From NCBI GenBank assembly GCA_015904055.1, contig JABMDE010000017.1:1-5881 (forward strand): DNA of 5,881 nucleotides, written 5' to 3'. Positions within the stretch are counted from its first letter, which is position 1. Each line of letters begins with the position of its first letter. Positions 1 to 5,298 of this stretch are shown in pieces. Both the position numbers and the translations under genes were made by a program. The DNA comes from Nitrospira sp. Lineage in GTDB: Bacteria; Nitrospirota; Nitrospiria; Nitrospirales; Nitrospiraceae. The notes below the pieces were generated by a model. The model ran no database searches, was not told the origin of the DNA, and saw only the letters and a list, made by a program, of their open reading frames with translations.

Positions 1-2
1 AT

Positions 3-227
3 GAGAAAATCGCCGCGCGCATTGCGCGGCTGAATCCGCCTCCGACCAACCTGCGTGATCCCGGCGTGCTTCGCTTGAAGACGAACAAGGAACGAGCCCG
101 CGCCATCCGGGAAGGCCATCCTAGCACCGGCAGGTTTCGAGATTTCACCATGACCGATCGGGACATGGCCGATACCTTGTTCTATCTGGCGTTCATCAGA
201 AAAGATCCCAACCCGGAAAAGGATTGA
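3..227 (+). CDS. Cytochrome c-like protein, C-terminal part (runs off left edge)
   Basis: An open frame enters from the left edge with no start in the window and ends at TGA 225-227, giving 74 residues. The segment LNPPPTNLRDPGVLR, then AIREGHPSTG, then a helix-like TDRDMADTLFYLAFIR, follows the usual C-terminal half of small class I cytochromes c (proline-rich loop, IREG, then the 'LTDEEIADVLAYIR' helix). The haem-binding CXXCH would lie upstream and is not visible. The expected methionine ligand is not in its usual MPxF setting; the nearest one is in FTMTD. Only 19 bases separate it from the next cytochrome gene, so the two were probably co-transcribed. The family call is inferred from pattern alone and could be wrong. 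Confidence 0.5.
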   Translation, partial: EKIAARIARLNPPPTNLRDPGVLRLKTNKERARAIREGHPSTGRFRDFTMTDRDMADTLFYLAFIRKDPNPEKD

Positions 228-246
228 TCGTCACGGATAGTGGCAG

Positions 247-618
247 ATGAAAATCCGTTTTGCTTTCGTGGTGATCCTCATAGGACTTTCCCTGGCGCTG
301 AGTAGTTGCCTCGCATGGGCCGGTGATGCCGTCGCACAAGGACTTACCAAGAACAGTTCCAATGACATCAGCCAGAATCCTGCCACCGGCGACAGCAACC
401 GGGGTGAGAAACTGTACCAGGCGAGCTGCATCGTCTGCCATGGCCTTCGTGCGACAGGCGGCATTGGTCCTTAGCTGGCAGGCAATCCCATCTTCTCGAA
501 CGACCAGGCCTTCTGGAAGATCGTGTACGAAGGCCAGCATATGATGCCGCCGCTCAAGGGGGCCATCACCGGCCAGCAAATGGCCGACATCCGCGCCTGG
601 CTACAGACGTTGCGATGA
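247..618 (+). pseudogene. Small exported cytochrome c interrupted by in-frame TAG
   Basis: The frame starts at ATG 247 and meets TAG at 472-474 (codon 76). It then continues open in the same frame to TGA 616-618, for 123 sense codons in all. The N-terminus is an export signal (hydrophobic residues ~5-20). LSSC ending at Cys21 could be a lipobox; cleavage after AWA (residue 25) is the alternative. The haem site CIVCH is at residues 61-65. Beyond the stop the frame reads LAGNPIFSNDQAFWKIVYEG, then MMPPLK (Met99/Met100, candidate axial ligand) and a closing helix ADIRAWLQTLR, exactly as in monohaem class I cytochromes. A single nonsense change therefore splits haem site from ligand, and the 75-residue product cannot be a working cytochrome. 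Sequencing error and recoding are the alternatives. A weak ribosome site (CGGATAG, about 234-240) precedes the ATG. Confidence 0.78.
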
Positions 619-695
619 GTTGCTGAAGGACAGAACCTTCCGGTCGGAATCTCTCTGCAATCTCAGTGTTCTTGCCCATGTGGCGTAGGAGCCAC

Positions 696-734
696 TTGAC
701 GCGTGCTTACGGTATATGTACGGTGTACGTATGA
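696..734 (+). promoter_or_regulatory. Candidate brnTA promoter with overlapping dyad operator
   Basis: TTGACG at 696-701 is a good -35 match. A 17-base spacer leads to a poor -10 (TACGGT, 719-724), which would place the transcript start close to the ATG at 731. An imperfect dyad centred on GGT 722-724 (712-721 against 725-734, 7 of 10 pairs, GTAC core perfect) covers the -10 and the start codon. BrnA-type antitoxins are known to repress their own promoters, so this is a sensible operator position. Role inferred. Confidence 0.35.
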
Positions 735-1024
735 GTGAGGTTCACTTTGAGTGGGACGCTGCGAAGGAAAAGGCTAATCTCAGGAAACACGGTATTTCAT
801 TCGAAGAAGCACGAACGGTGTTTTTCGACGAGCACGCCGTTCAATTCTTTGATTCTGACCACTCGGAGGAAGTAGATCGTTTCATCCTGCTTGGGATGAG
901 TTTTAAGTTGCGGGTGATCGTCGTATGCCACTGTTTTCGAGAGAGTGAATCCGCTATACGGCTGATCTCCGCGAGAAGGGCAGATAAAGGCGAGGAGCGG
1001 GAATATTGGAGGCGAAGGCGATGA
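731..1024 (+). CDS. brnT: BrnT-family ribonuclease toxin
   Basis: The 97-residue product matches the BrnT toxin family, RelE-like ribonucleases that cut RNA and arrest growth until bound by the BrnA antitoxin. Visible family marks are FEWDAAKEKANLRKHGISFEE at the N-terminus (residues 6-26), the middle block DSDHSEEVDRF (41-51), and the C-terminal block IRLISARRADKGEEREYW (76-93). An upstream in-frame ATG at 716 would add MYGVR, but it lies inside the candidate promoter, and the family usually begins a few residues before FEWD, so 731 is preferred. No clear ribosome site precedes 731, consistent with a very short or absent leader. The stop overlaps the start of the antitoxin gene (ATGA, 1021-1024). 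The frame is intact, so the toxin may be active. Confidence 0.88.
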   Translation: MSEVHFEWDAAKEKANLRKHGISFEEARTVFFDEHAVQFFDSDHSEEVDRFILLGMSFKLRVIVVCHCFRESESAIRLISARRADKGEEREYWRRRR

Positions 1025-1239
1025 GAGACCATTACGATTTCTCTAAGATGAAAGGGCGCAAGAATCCGTATGTCAAATACTTGAAGCAACCGGTCACGAT
1101 GCGGCTGGACCGAGACACCGTCTCCTATTTCAAGTCCATTGCGGAAGAAATGGGAATACCGTATCAGAGCTTGATTAACCTCTACCTTCGCGACTGTGCG
1201 GTGAATCATCGCAAACTTCAAATGAAGTGGGCTTCGTAA
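1021..1239 (+). CDS. brnA: BrnA-type ribbon-helix-helix antitoxin
   Basis: This 72-residue protein lies directly behind the toxin gene and is the expected antitoxin and autorepressor. It has the YDFSKMKGR type of N-terminus common in BrnA proteins. A ribbon-helix-helix module follows: strand QPVTMRLDRD (23-32), helix TVSYFKSIAEEMG (33-45), turn, and second helix PYQSLINLYLRDCA (47-60). GGAGG at 1008-1012, 8 bases ahead of ATG 1021, sets the start; the in-frame TTG at 1006 lies just ahead of that site and is unlikely. The 4-base overlap with the toxin stop suggests translational coupling. The gene reads clean to TAA 1237-1239. A generic CopG-like regulator is the alternative name, but its partner makes the antitoxin role likely. 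Confidence 0.82.
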   Translation: MRDHYDFSKMKGRKNPYVKYLKQPVTMRLDRDTVSYFKSIAEEMGIPYQSLINLYLRDCAVNHRKLQMKWAS

Positions 1240-1250
1240 CAGCAACGGCC

Positions 1251-1434
1251 ATGCGCAAGAAACTATTACCGCCTACCCTCCGGGGGGAATCTTGAGGGAA
1301 GAGTCCATGACGCCACGCCGCTGAATCAGTCTGCCAATATTCTTGTCCAGCGCCTGGGTGCGACAACGGTACGAGTTAACGAGATTGCTAACGAACGGGA
1401 ACGGCGTGGCATTACGGTAGACAATGACAGTTGA
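1251..1434 (+). pseudogene. HigA-type antitoxin remnant, frameshifted, C-terminus lost
   Basis: Three reading frames in succession spell a HigA-like helix-turn-helix antitoxin. Frame one, from ATG 1251, gives MRKKLLPPTLRGES and stops at 1293-1295. Frame two (about 1286-1324) gives GILREESMTPRR. Frame three (1321-1434) gives LNQSANILVQRLGATTVRVN, then EIANERERRGITVD. Intact family members run PPTHPGEILREEFMTPLGLN, then QRLGV..TRVNEI, then GKRGIT.DTALRL. At least two frameshifts are needed, the first near the G6 run at 1282-1287 and the second near 1316-1321. A 6-base tandem duplication (GAACGG twice, 1393-1404) adds an extra Glu-Arg. Homology stops after ITVD, so the C-terminal third is missing, and no HigB toxin is visible. 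The family call rests on recalled consensus. Confidence 0.68.
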
Positions 1435-1612
1435 TCCGAGGATTCGAGTTAAACTCCAGTGGTTCAAGTTTCCTAAGCTGACCGATGCGCGGGCGGCCTT
1501 TCGAAATCAGGCCTGCGTATATGTGCAGACGGACTCAGCTGGACGTCCATTGAGGGTCGGCAAGGCATCGAAGGGGTTGGGAGTGAGGGAGGCGCCGACG
1601 ACGGCGACATGA
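1424..1612 (+). pseudogene. 5' fragment of a GIY-YIG-like gene
   Basis: The frame from ATG 1424 encodes 62 residues. The first ~52 look like a real domain start: WFKFPKLTDARAAFRNQACV, then YVQTDSAGRPLRVGKASKGL. The VYV...LRVGKA spacing resembles the two short strands of a GIY-YIG nuclease fold (GIY...YVGKS). After GL (about position 1579) the frame turns to low-information GVREAPTTAT and stops, where the family would continue with an Arg-rich helix. From here leftwards the opposite strand carries another broken gene, so this one has lost its 3' end at a joint. No ribosome site is seen; the ATG follows directly on the HigA remnant. GIY-YIG membership is tentative, truncation is likely. Confidence 0.45.
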
Positions 1613-1677
1613 CGGGGATGGAAAAACAGCTTCAGTCGCGCAGCCGCCGGATCATTGTCATTGTGGAGTGCCGACAT
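1507..1677 (-). pseudogene. N-terminal fragment of ADP-forming acyl-CoA synthetase
   Basis: On the minus strand an open frame runs from ATG 1677-1675 to a stop at 1509-1507 (56 codons). Residues 15-34 read LKLFFHPRHVAVVGASLTPN, the hallmark start of the CoA-binding Rossmann domain of NDP-forming acetate/acyl-CoA synthetases (usual pattern: FF.P.SVAVVGAS..PG). Those enzymes are several hundred residues long and make ATP and acid from acyl-CoA; here only the first ~34 codons survive. After TPN (about 1576) the frame is the antisense of the GIY-YIG-like fragment. AAGGAG lies about 22 bases ahead of the ATG, rather far for a ribosome site. The start is 29 bases past the cytochrome stop at 1707, same strand, so it was probably the last gene of the stress operon before being cut. 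Confidence 0.68.
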
Positions 1678-1706
1678 GATGAGTGCCGTGCGCGCGTCAC
1701 TCCTTG

Positions 1707-2066
1707 CTAACTGACAACATCGGGCGGTGACATGGCTCTGATGTAGGACAACACGTCCAGGATCTGTTCGTCCGTCAGCTTATCGCGGAATCCGTGCATC
1801 GGGCTGAACAGCACGCCGTTCGAGATCGCCACGAGCAGTTCCCAGTCTGTTTTCGAGCGAGTGATTCGAGACTGGAGATTGGCCGGACGCACGATCAAGT
1901 CTTCGCTGTCGGGGCCGTTCCCATCCAGTTTGGATCCATGGCAACGGAGACACTGTTGTTCGTACACGCCTTGCCCGACCTTTGGATTTCCGCGAAACAT
2001 CTGCGCCGAGACCCAGGACGTTCCGATGAAGATGACGATGACGACGGCGGCCAGTGTCGTTTTCAT
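1707..2066 (-). CDS. Exported monohaem cytochrome c
   Basis: The 119-residue protein carries a signal peptide (MKTTLAAVVIVIFIGTSWVSA, cleavage likely after Ala21). A class I cytochrome c domain follows: GVYEQQCLRCHG with CLRCH at 39-43 for covalent haem, then GNGPDSEDLIVRPANLQS, the axial ligand Met90 in SPMHGF, and the final helix LTDEQILDVLSYIRAM. It should sit in the periplasm, probably soluble, and carry electrons; the partner enzymes are not in the window. The ribosome site GGGAG (2072-2076, spacing 5) lies directly against the stop of the Usp gene, with only 12 bases between the two genes, so it is co-transcribed with copy A of the Usp. Linkage of a periplasmic cytochrome with Usp genes suggests a response to respiratory or redox stress (inference). 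Confidence 0.9.
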   Translation of the reverse strand: MKTTLAAVVIVIFIGTSWVSAQMFRGNPKVGQGVYEQQCLRCHGSKLDGNGPDSEDLIVRPANLQSRITRSKTDWELLVAISNGVLFSPMHGFRDKLTDEQILDVLSYIRAMSPPDVVS

Positions 2067-2078
2067 GATCGCTCCCTT

Positions 2079-2936
2079 TTACCGTATGACGAGAACCGGA
2101 CATGTCACCTGATGAACGATGGCGTGCGACACGCTTCCCAGGAGGAAACGGTCGATCCCCTTGCGTCCGTGCGAAGCGACCACCACCATGTCCATGGATT
2201 GCGCCTGTTCTTCGACCATCGCCGCCGGATTGCCTATCGCCACCTTCGTGCTGACCGTATACCGAGAATCCATGAGTTTGGCTGCGGTGGCCTTGACGAA
2301 TTCCTCTGCATAGCGCTCCGTGCCGTCCCACCAAGTTTTTACCCCCAGCGTGTCATAGGGGCTGTCTAACCCGACGGGGACGACGGCATTGAGCACACAG
2401 AGCTCGACTGGTGTTGCGAACTGGTGACGGGTCAGCCACTGCGTGATTCGATCGGCGTCATCATGGCTTTCAATGGCAACCAGTACCCGTTTAATCGGGT
2501 GCGCAGGTCCTTTGACGATCAACGTGGGACGAGACGCATGCGACAGCACGCGATGAGAGACACTGCCGAGGACGATTTCAGTGACACGGTCGCGGCCGCG
2601 CGCGCCAACGACGACGAGGTCGGCCGCGACGGTTTGAGCGCCGTCGAGAATGACCTGAGCAGGGCTGCCGATTTCATTGAGCTTTCGCACAGACCCCACG
2701 TTGGCCGGAACCATGGCGGCTGCACGATCAAGCAGTTGACGACCTGAGTCCACCATTGCGGTACGAAAGTCGTCGTAGCCTTGCAGATTGGTGATCTCGG
2801 CTATGAGCGGCTGCTCGAAAAACCCGAGATTGACCCCATGCACCAATGTAACGTCCGTTGGATGATAGACATGAAACGTCTGGGTGACGGCGGTGAAGGC
2901 CTGGTCCGACCAATCGACGCCGATGGCGATTCTCAT
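2079..2936 (-). CDS. Tandem-domain universal stress protein, copy A
   Basis: The 285-residue cytoplasmic protein has two UspA folds. Domain 1 (about 1-143) opens with MRIAIGVDWSDQAF and ends with the nucleotide motif G111-ARG-RDRVTEIVL-GS (G-2X-G-9X-GS), predicting ATP binding. Domain 2 (about 147-285) begins IKRVLVAIE and has ASHGRKGIDRFLLGSVSH at 254-271. Here the first Gly of the motif is Ala254 while the rest is kept, so binding may be weaker. Two-domain Usp proteins are known from stress regulons of anaerobes and respirers, but no precise reaction can be given. AAGGAG (2945-2950) lies 8 bases before ATG 2936. The gene is 24 bases downstream of the NTF2-like gene and 12 bases ahead of the cytochrome. 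It differs from copy B at 15 of 285 residues, several of them around the linker (146-162). Confidence 0.93.
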   Translation of the reverse strand: MRIAIGVDWSDQAFTAVTQTFHVYHPTDVTLVHGVNLGFFEQPLIAEITNLQGYDDFRTAMVDSGRQLLDRAAAMVPANVGSVRKLNEIGSPAQVILDGAQTVAADLVVVGARGRDRVTEIVLGSVSHRVLSHASRPTLIVKGPAHPIKRVLVAIESHDDADRITQWLTRHQFATPVELCVLNAVVPVGLDSPYDTLGVKTWWDGTERYAEEFVKATAAKLMDSRYTVSTKVAIGNPAAMVEEQAQSMDMVVVASHGRKGIDRFLLGSVSHAIVHQVTCPVLVIR

Positions 2937-2960
2937 TCCTGGTGCTCCTTCATTGCCTCG

Positions 2961-3515
2961 TCAAAATAGAGGATGGGGGGACGTGCCGAACGGAAGGGCG
3001 CGCGGCGAATCGCCGAGATTGCCGCGAATGCGCCACTCACCTTCTTCCATCACGAGGTAGTGCACTTCCTCATGCCAGCTGTCGATGGGAACATACAAAC
3101 CGCTGGTCTTGGACCTGGCCCACAGATGGCCGATGCAGGTGACCTCCAGTACGGCCTGGCTTCCTGATCCGACCTTGGTGAATTTGCTGAGGAGATGGGT
3201 GCTGGCAATCTCCTGATACTCGTCGAACAGATCTTTCCAAACTTTGCGAATATCGTCCTTCTTGAGCCCATGGTAGTTGTATTGCTGAGAGTAGACGGCC
3301 ATGACGGTGTCGAGTTCATGATCCTTCACCGCCTGTTCCGCCCGCTCAAACATGGCCACGACGGACTTGACGATGACTCCGTCTACTTCAATCACGGAAC
3401 CAGCCGGGACGACGATCTTAGCCTGCGCCGTGCCTCCCGGGCCGGTCAGGGTCAGGGAAACGCACATGAACAAAACGGTAACGGCGGCATACATGTTCCA
3501 GCCTCCAACAGGCAT
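2961..3515 (-). CDS. Exported NTF2/SnoaL-like protein, copy A
   Basis: The 184-residue product starts with a signal-like segment (MYAAVTVLFMCVSLTLTG, 8-25; cleavage likely after AQA, residue 32), although the n-region lacks Lys/Arg. The mature part has the NTF2-like (SnoaL/DUF4440-type) layout. A first helix SVVAMFERAEQAVKDHELDT (51-70) leads into VMAVYSQQYNYHGLKKDDIR, followed by helix KVWKDLFDEYQEIAS. Then come sheet strands with VLEVTC and a final EVHYLVMEEGEWRIRGN. Such folds are ligand-binding cups or enzymes; no catalytic set can be named. The start is set by AAGGGAG (3522-3528, spacing 6), present also in copy B. In-frame starts up to 3569 would add an Arg-rich stretch (RRRRR) whose codons overlap that site. 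A later ATG (residue 8) also has GGAGG ahead of it. Confidence 0.75.
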   Translation of the reverse strand: MPVGGWNMYAAVTVLFMCVSLTLTGPGGTAQAKIVVPAGSVIEVDGVIVKSVVAMFERAEQAVKDHELDTVMAVYSQQYNYHGLKKDDIRKVWKDLFDEYQEIASTHLLSKFTKVGSGSQAVLEVTCIGHLWARSKTSGLYVPIDSWHEEVHYLVMEEGEWRIRGNLGDSPRALPFGTSPHPLF

Positions 3516-3590
3516 TGCATTCTCCCTTCGTCGTCGCCTCACAGGCAGACCCTGCACCGGCTTCATCATGAACGTTCGCGAATCATGCAG

Positions 3591-4241
3591 CTAGACAGAA
3601 GAAGGCTCTACCCGCTCGCGCATCGCTTCCTCAGCCAGATTCAAGTACTCCACGACATCACGGTCGCCGACCTGGGTGAAATCGACATAATGATTTCCTA
3701 CCGCCCAGAATGGGTCCGGTGTGGCAAGGACCATCAACTCATCGACTTGTGCACGGGCCTCTCGTATGGTCTCCACCGGGCCGACCGGGATGGCTCCAAT
3801 CAGGCGTCGTGGTTTCAGGTCCCTGATGGACTTGACTGACGCAAAGAACGTAGAGCCGGTGGCGATTCCGTCGTCTACGAGAATGACGGTGTGGTCGGTG
3901 ATCGCAGGAAGCCGGCGGCCCTGCCTATAGAGAGTCTGCCGGCGAACGATCTCTTGCTGTTGTGCCTGAACAAGCTGTTGGATATCTGCCCGGGATAGAC
4001 AAAACGCTTCCATCGCCTCCAGGTTCAGATAGACCACTCCCGTCTCGCCCACCGCGCCCAAGGCGAATTCTGGATTATCTGGCGCGCCCAGCTTGCGGGT
4101 AATGAACACATCCATCGGAAGATGCAGCCCCAGACTCAATTGGTACCCGACCGCCACGCCGCCACGGGGGAGTGCCAGGATGAGACCCGCCGGATCTTCA
4201 CGGTAGTTGGTCAATCGTTCCACGAGCCGGGGAGTCCCCAT
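3591..4241 (-). CDS. Phosphoribosyltransferase-domain protein, stress-cluster type
   Basis: The ~216-residue protein belongs to the stand-alone phosphoribosyltransferase family often found beside Usp genes. Landmarks, counting from an alternative GTG at 4244: LILALPRGGVAVGYQL (21-36), ITRKLGAPDNPEFALGAVGE (48-67), and the PRPP loop VILVDDGIATGST (120-132) with the acidic pair and TGST. A family-typical tail FWAVGNHYVDFTQVGDRDV follows (179-197). The substrate base is unknown. The N-terminus is a few residues short of the usual F-R-D-R-x-x-A-G opening, and neither GTG 4244 nor ATG 4241 has a purine-rich ribosome site. The shifted frame just upstream reads LRDGDSPAR, which recalls the missing opening, so a small frameshift at the 5' end is possible. 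NTF2-like copy A follows 75 bases downstream. Confidence 0.85.
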   Translation of the reverse strand: MGTPRLVERLTNYREDPAGLILALPRGGVAVGYQLSLGLHLPMDVFITRKLGAPDNPEFALGAVGETGVVYLNLEAMEAFCLSRADIQQLVQAQQQEIVRRQTLYRQGRRLPAITDHTVILVDDGIATGSTFFASVKSIRDLKPRRLIGAIPVGPVETIREARAQVDELMVLATPDPFWAVGNHYVDFTQVGDRDVVEYLNLAEEAMRERVEPSSV

Positions 4242-4299
4242 CACGAAGGGGCGTGGACGGCTTGTGTGAGTGGGGTTGGGGCGTATCGGCCTTCTGCAA

Positions 4300-4326
4300 C
4301 TCTAGTTTTTCCGCAGCCTGCTAGAG
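4300..4326. repeat. Inverted repeat CTCTAG / CTAGAG in spacer
   Basis: Perfect 6-base arms (4300-4305 and 4321-4326) enclose a 15-base loop that contains TTTTT and GCAGCCTGC, itself a small palindrome. It resembles short dispersed extragenic elements of the kind I associate with Nitrospira genomes (TTTTTC-GCAGCCTGCTAG core). This is a recollection, not a search result. Confidence 0.3.
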
Positions 4327-4335
4327 CTGTTACTG

Positions 4336-4362
4336 AAAAGAGACGGCGGACCTCCAGGTCCG
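4336..4362 (-). terminator. Hairpin with short T-rich tail behind Usp copy B
   Basis: Perfect 7-base arms CGGACCT (4347-4353) and AGGTCCG (4356-4362) form a strong stem. Read on the minus strand it is followed by CCGTC and then TCTTTT (4336-4341). It lies 55 bases past the Usp copy B stop. The T tract starts a few bases late and the 2-base loop must open to 4 or more, so it is an imperfect intrinsic terminator or an RNA-stabilising hairpin. Confidence 0.4.
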
Positions 4363-4416
4363 GTTACAGACCCTCCAGCGAATTACCTTCACAAGCGTGT
4401 GCATGCAGTGATCTTG

Positions 4417-5274
4417 TTACCGGATCACGAGAACCGGACATGTCACATGATGGACGATGGTGTGCGACACGCTTCCCAGGAGGAAACGGTCGATCCCCTT
4501 GCGCCCGTGTGAAGCGACCACCACCAGGTCCATGGCTTGCGCCTGTTCTTCGACCATCGCCGCCGGATTGCCTATCGCCACCTTCGTGCTGACCGTATAC
4601 CGAGAATCCATGAGCTTGGCCGCGGTGGCCTTGACGAATTCCTCTGCATAGCGCTCCGTGCCGTCCCACCAAGTTTTTACCCCCAGCGTGTCATAGGGGT
4701 TGTCTAACCCGACGGGGACGACGGCATTGAGCACGCAGAGCTCGACTGGTGTTGCGAACTGGTGACGGGTCAGCCACTGCGTGATTCGAGCGGCGTCATC
4801 AGGACCTTCAATAGCGACCAGTACCTGTTTAATCGGCCGCGCGGGCCCTTTGACGATCAACGTGGGACGAGACGCATGCGACAGCACGCGATGAGAGACA
4901 CTGCCGAGGACGATTTCAGTGACACGGCCGCGGCCGCGCGCACCAACGACGACGAGGTCGGCCGCGACGGTGTGAGTGCCGTCGAGAATGACCTGGGCGG
5001 GGCTGCCGATTTCATTGAGTTTTCGCACAGACCCCACGCTGGCCGGAACCATGGCGGCTGCGCGTTCAAGCAGTTGACGACCTGAGTCCACCATTGCGGT
5101 ACGAAAGTCGTCGTAGCCTTGCAGATTAGTGATCTCGGCTATGAGTGGCTGCTCGAAAAACCCGAGATTGACCCCATGCACCAGCGTGACGTCCGTGGGA
5201 TGATAGACATGAAACGTCTGGGTGACGGCGGTAAAGGCCTGGTCCGACCAATCGACACCGATGGCGATTCTCAT
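4417..5274 (-). CDS. Tandem-domain universal stress protein, copy B
   Basis: This is the 285-residue paralogue of the Usp at 2079-2936, with the same two-domain layout. It keeps both nucleotide loops: GARGRGRVTEIVLGS at 111-125 and ASHGRKGIDRFLLGS at 254-268, the latter again with Ala in place of the first Gly. Changes from copy A include D70E, N79S, A100T, Q101H, D116G inside loop 1, H146R, R150Q, S157G, H158P, D162A and M250L. None hits the conserved Gly/Ser of the loops, so both copies look functional. AAGGAG (5283-5288) is 8 bases ahead of ATG 5274, and the NTF2-like copy B lies 24 bases upstream. Unlike copy A, it is followed by a hairpin spacer and not by the cytochrome, so its operon may end here. 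Confidence 0.93.
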   Translation of the reverse strand: MRIAIGVDWSDQAFTAVTQTFHVYHPTDVTLVHGVNLGFFEQPLIAEITNLQGYDDFRTAMVDSGRQLLERAAAMVPASVGSVRKLNEIGSPAQVILDGTHTVAADLVVVGARGRGRVTEIVLGSVSHRVLSHASRPTLIVKGPARPIKQVLVAIEGPDDAARITQWLTRHQFATPVELCVLNAVVPVGLDNPYDTLGVKTWWDGTERYAEEFVKATAAKLMDSRYTVSTKVAIGNPAAMVEEQAQAMDLVVVASHGRKGIDRFLLGSVSHTIVHHVTCPVLVIR

Positions 5275-5298
5275 TCCTGGTGCTCCTTCGTGGCCTCG

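Larger units (their letters stand above)
2079..3543. repeat. Direct repeat copy A (NTF2-like + Usp block)
   Basis: This stretch aligns with 4417-5881 at a constant offset of 2338 bases; gene ends and the inter-gene gap match exactly. The left limit falls at the Usp stop codon: bases 2067-2078 do not match 4405-4416. The right limit is not reached, because the partner copy still matches at the window end. Confidence 0.9.
4245..4416. other. Non-coding spacer between Usp copy B and phosphoribosyltransferase
   Basis: These 172 bases carry no convincing gene on either strand. They hold two inverted repeats, listed separately. I see no strong -35/-10 pair on the minus strand for the phosphoribosyltransferase. 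The spacer shares nothing obvious with the 12 bases that follow Usp copy A, so it marks the end of the duplicated block. Confidence 0.6.

Noticed and set aside
12..30. Strong 7-base GC hairpin GCCGCGC / GCGCGGC
   Set aside because: Lies inside the partial cytochrome coding frame and has no T tract; the composition explains it.
196..579. 127-residue minus-strand open frame across the cytochrome pseudogene
   Set aside because: No family features. It is the antisense of a frame with a clear signal peptide, CXXCH and Met ligand.
638..649. Hairpin TTCCG-GT-CGGAA behind the cytochrome pseudogene
   Set aside because: Only 5 pairs with a 2-base loop and no T run, too weak to call a terminator. The neighbouring GTGGC/GCCAC pair (680-695) is equally weak.
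619..715. Minus-strand frame reading VKWLLRHMGKNTEIAERF, possible protein remnant
   Set aside because: No family recognised and the stretch is short, so chance cannot be excluded.
841..1245. 134-residue minus-strand open frame opposite brnT/brnA
   Set aside because: Shadow of two recognisable overlapping toxin-antitoxin genes; no ribosome site and no recognisable domain.
2424..2747. Antisense frame inside Usp copy A, also present in copy B (4762-5085)
   Set aside because: Its conservation is explained by the duplication and by the strongly conserved Usp on the other strand; the composition is low-information.
2937..2960. Mini-frame MKEHQE ending on the Usp copy A start codon, like a coupling leader peptide
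   Set aside because: Its ATG is ACG in copy B (the only difference that matters), so it is not conserved and probably chance around the AAGGAG site.
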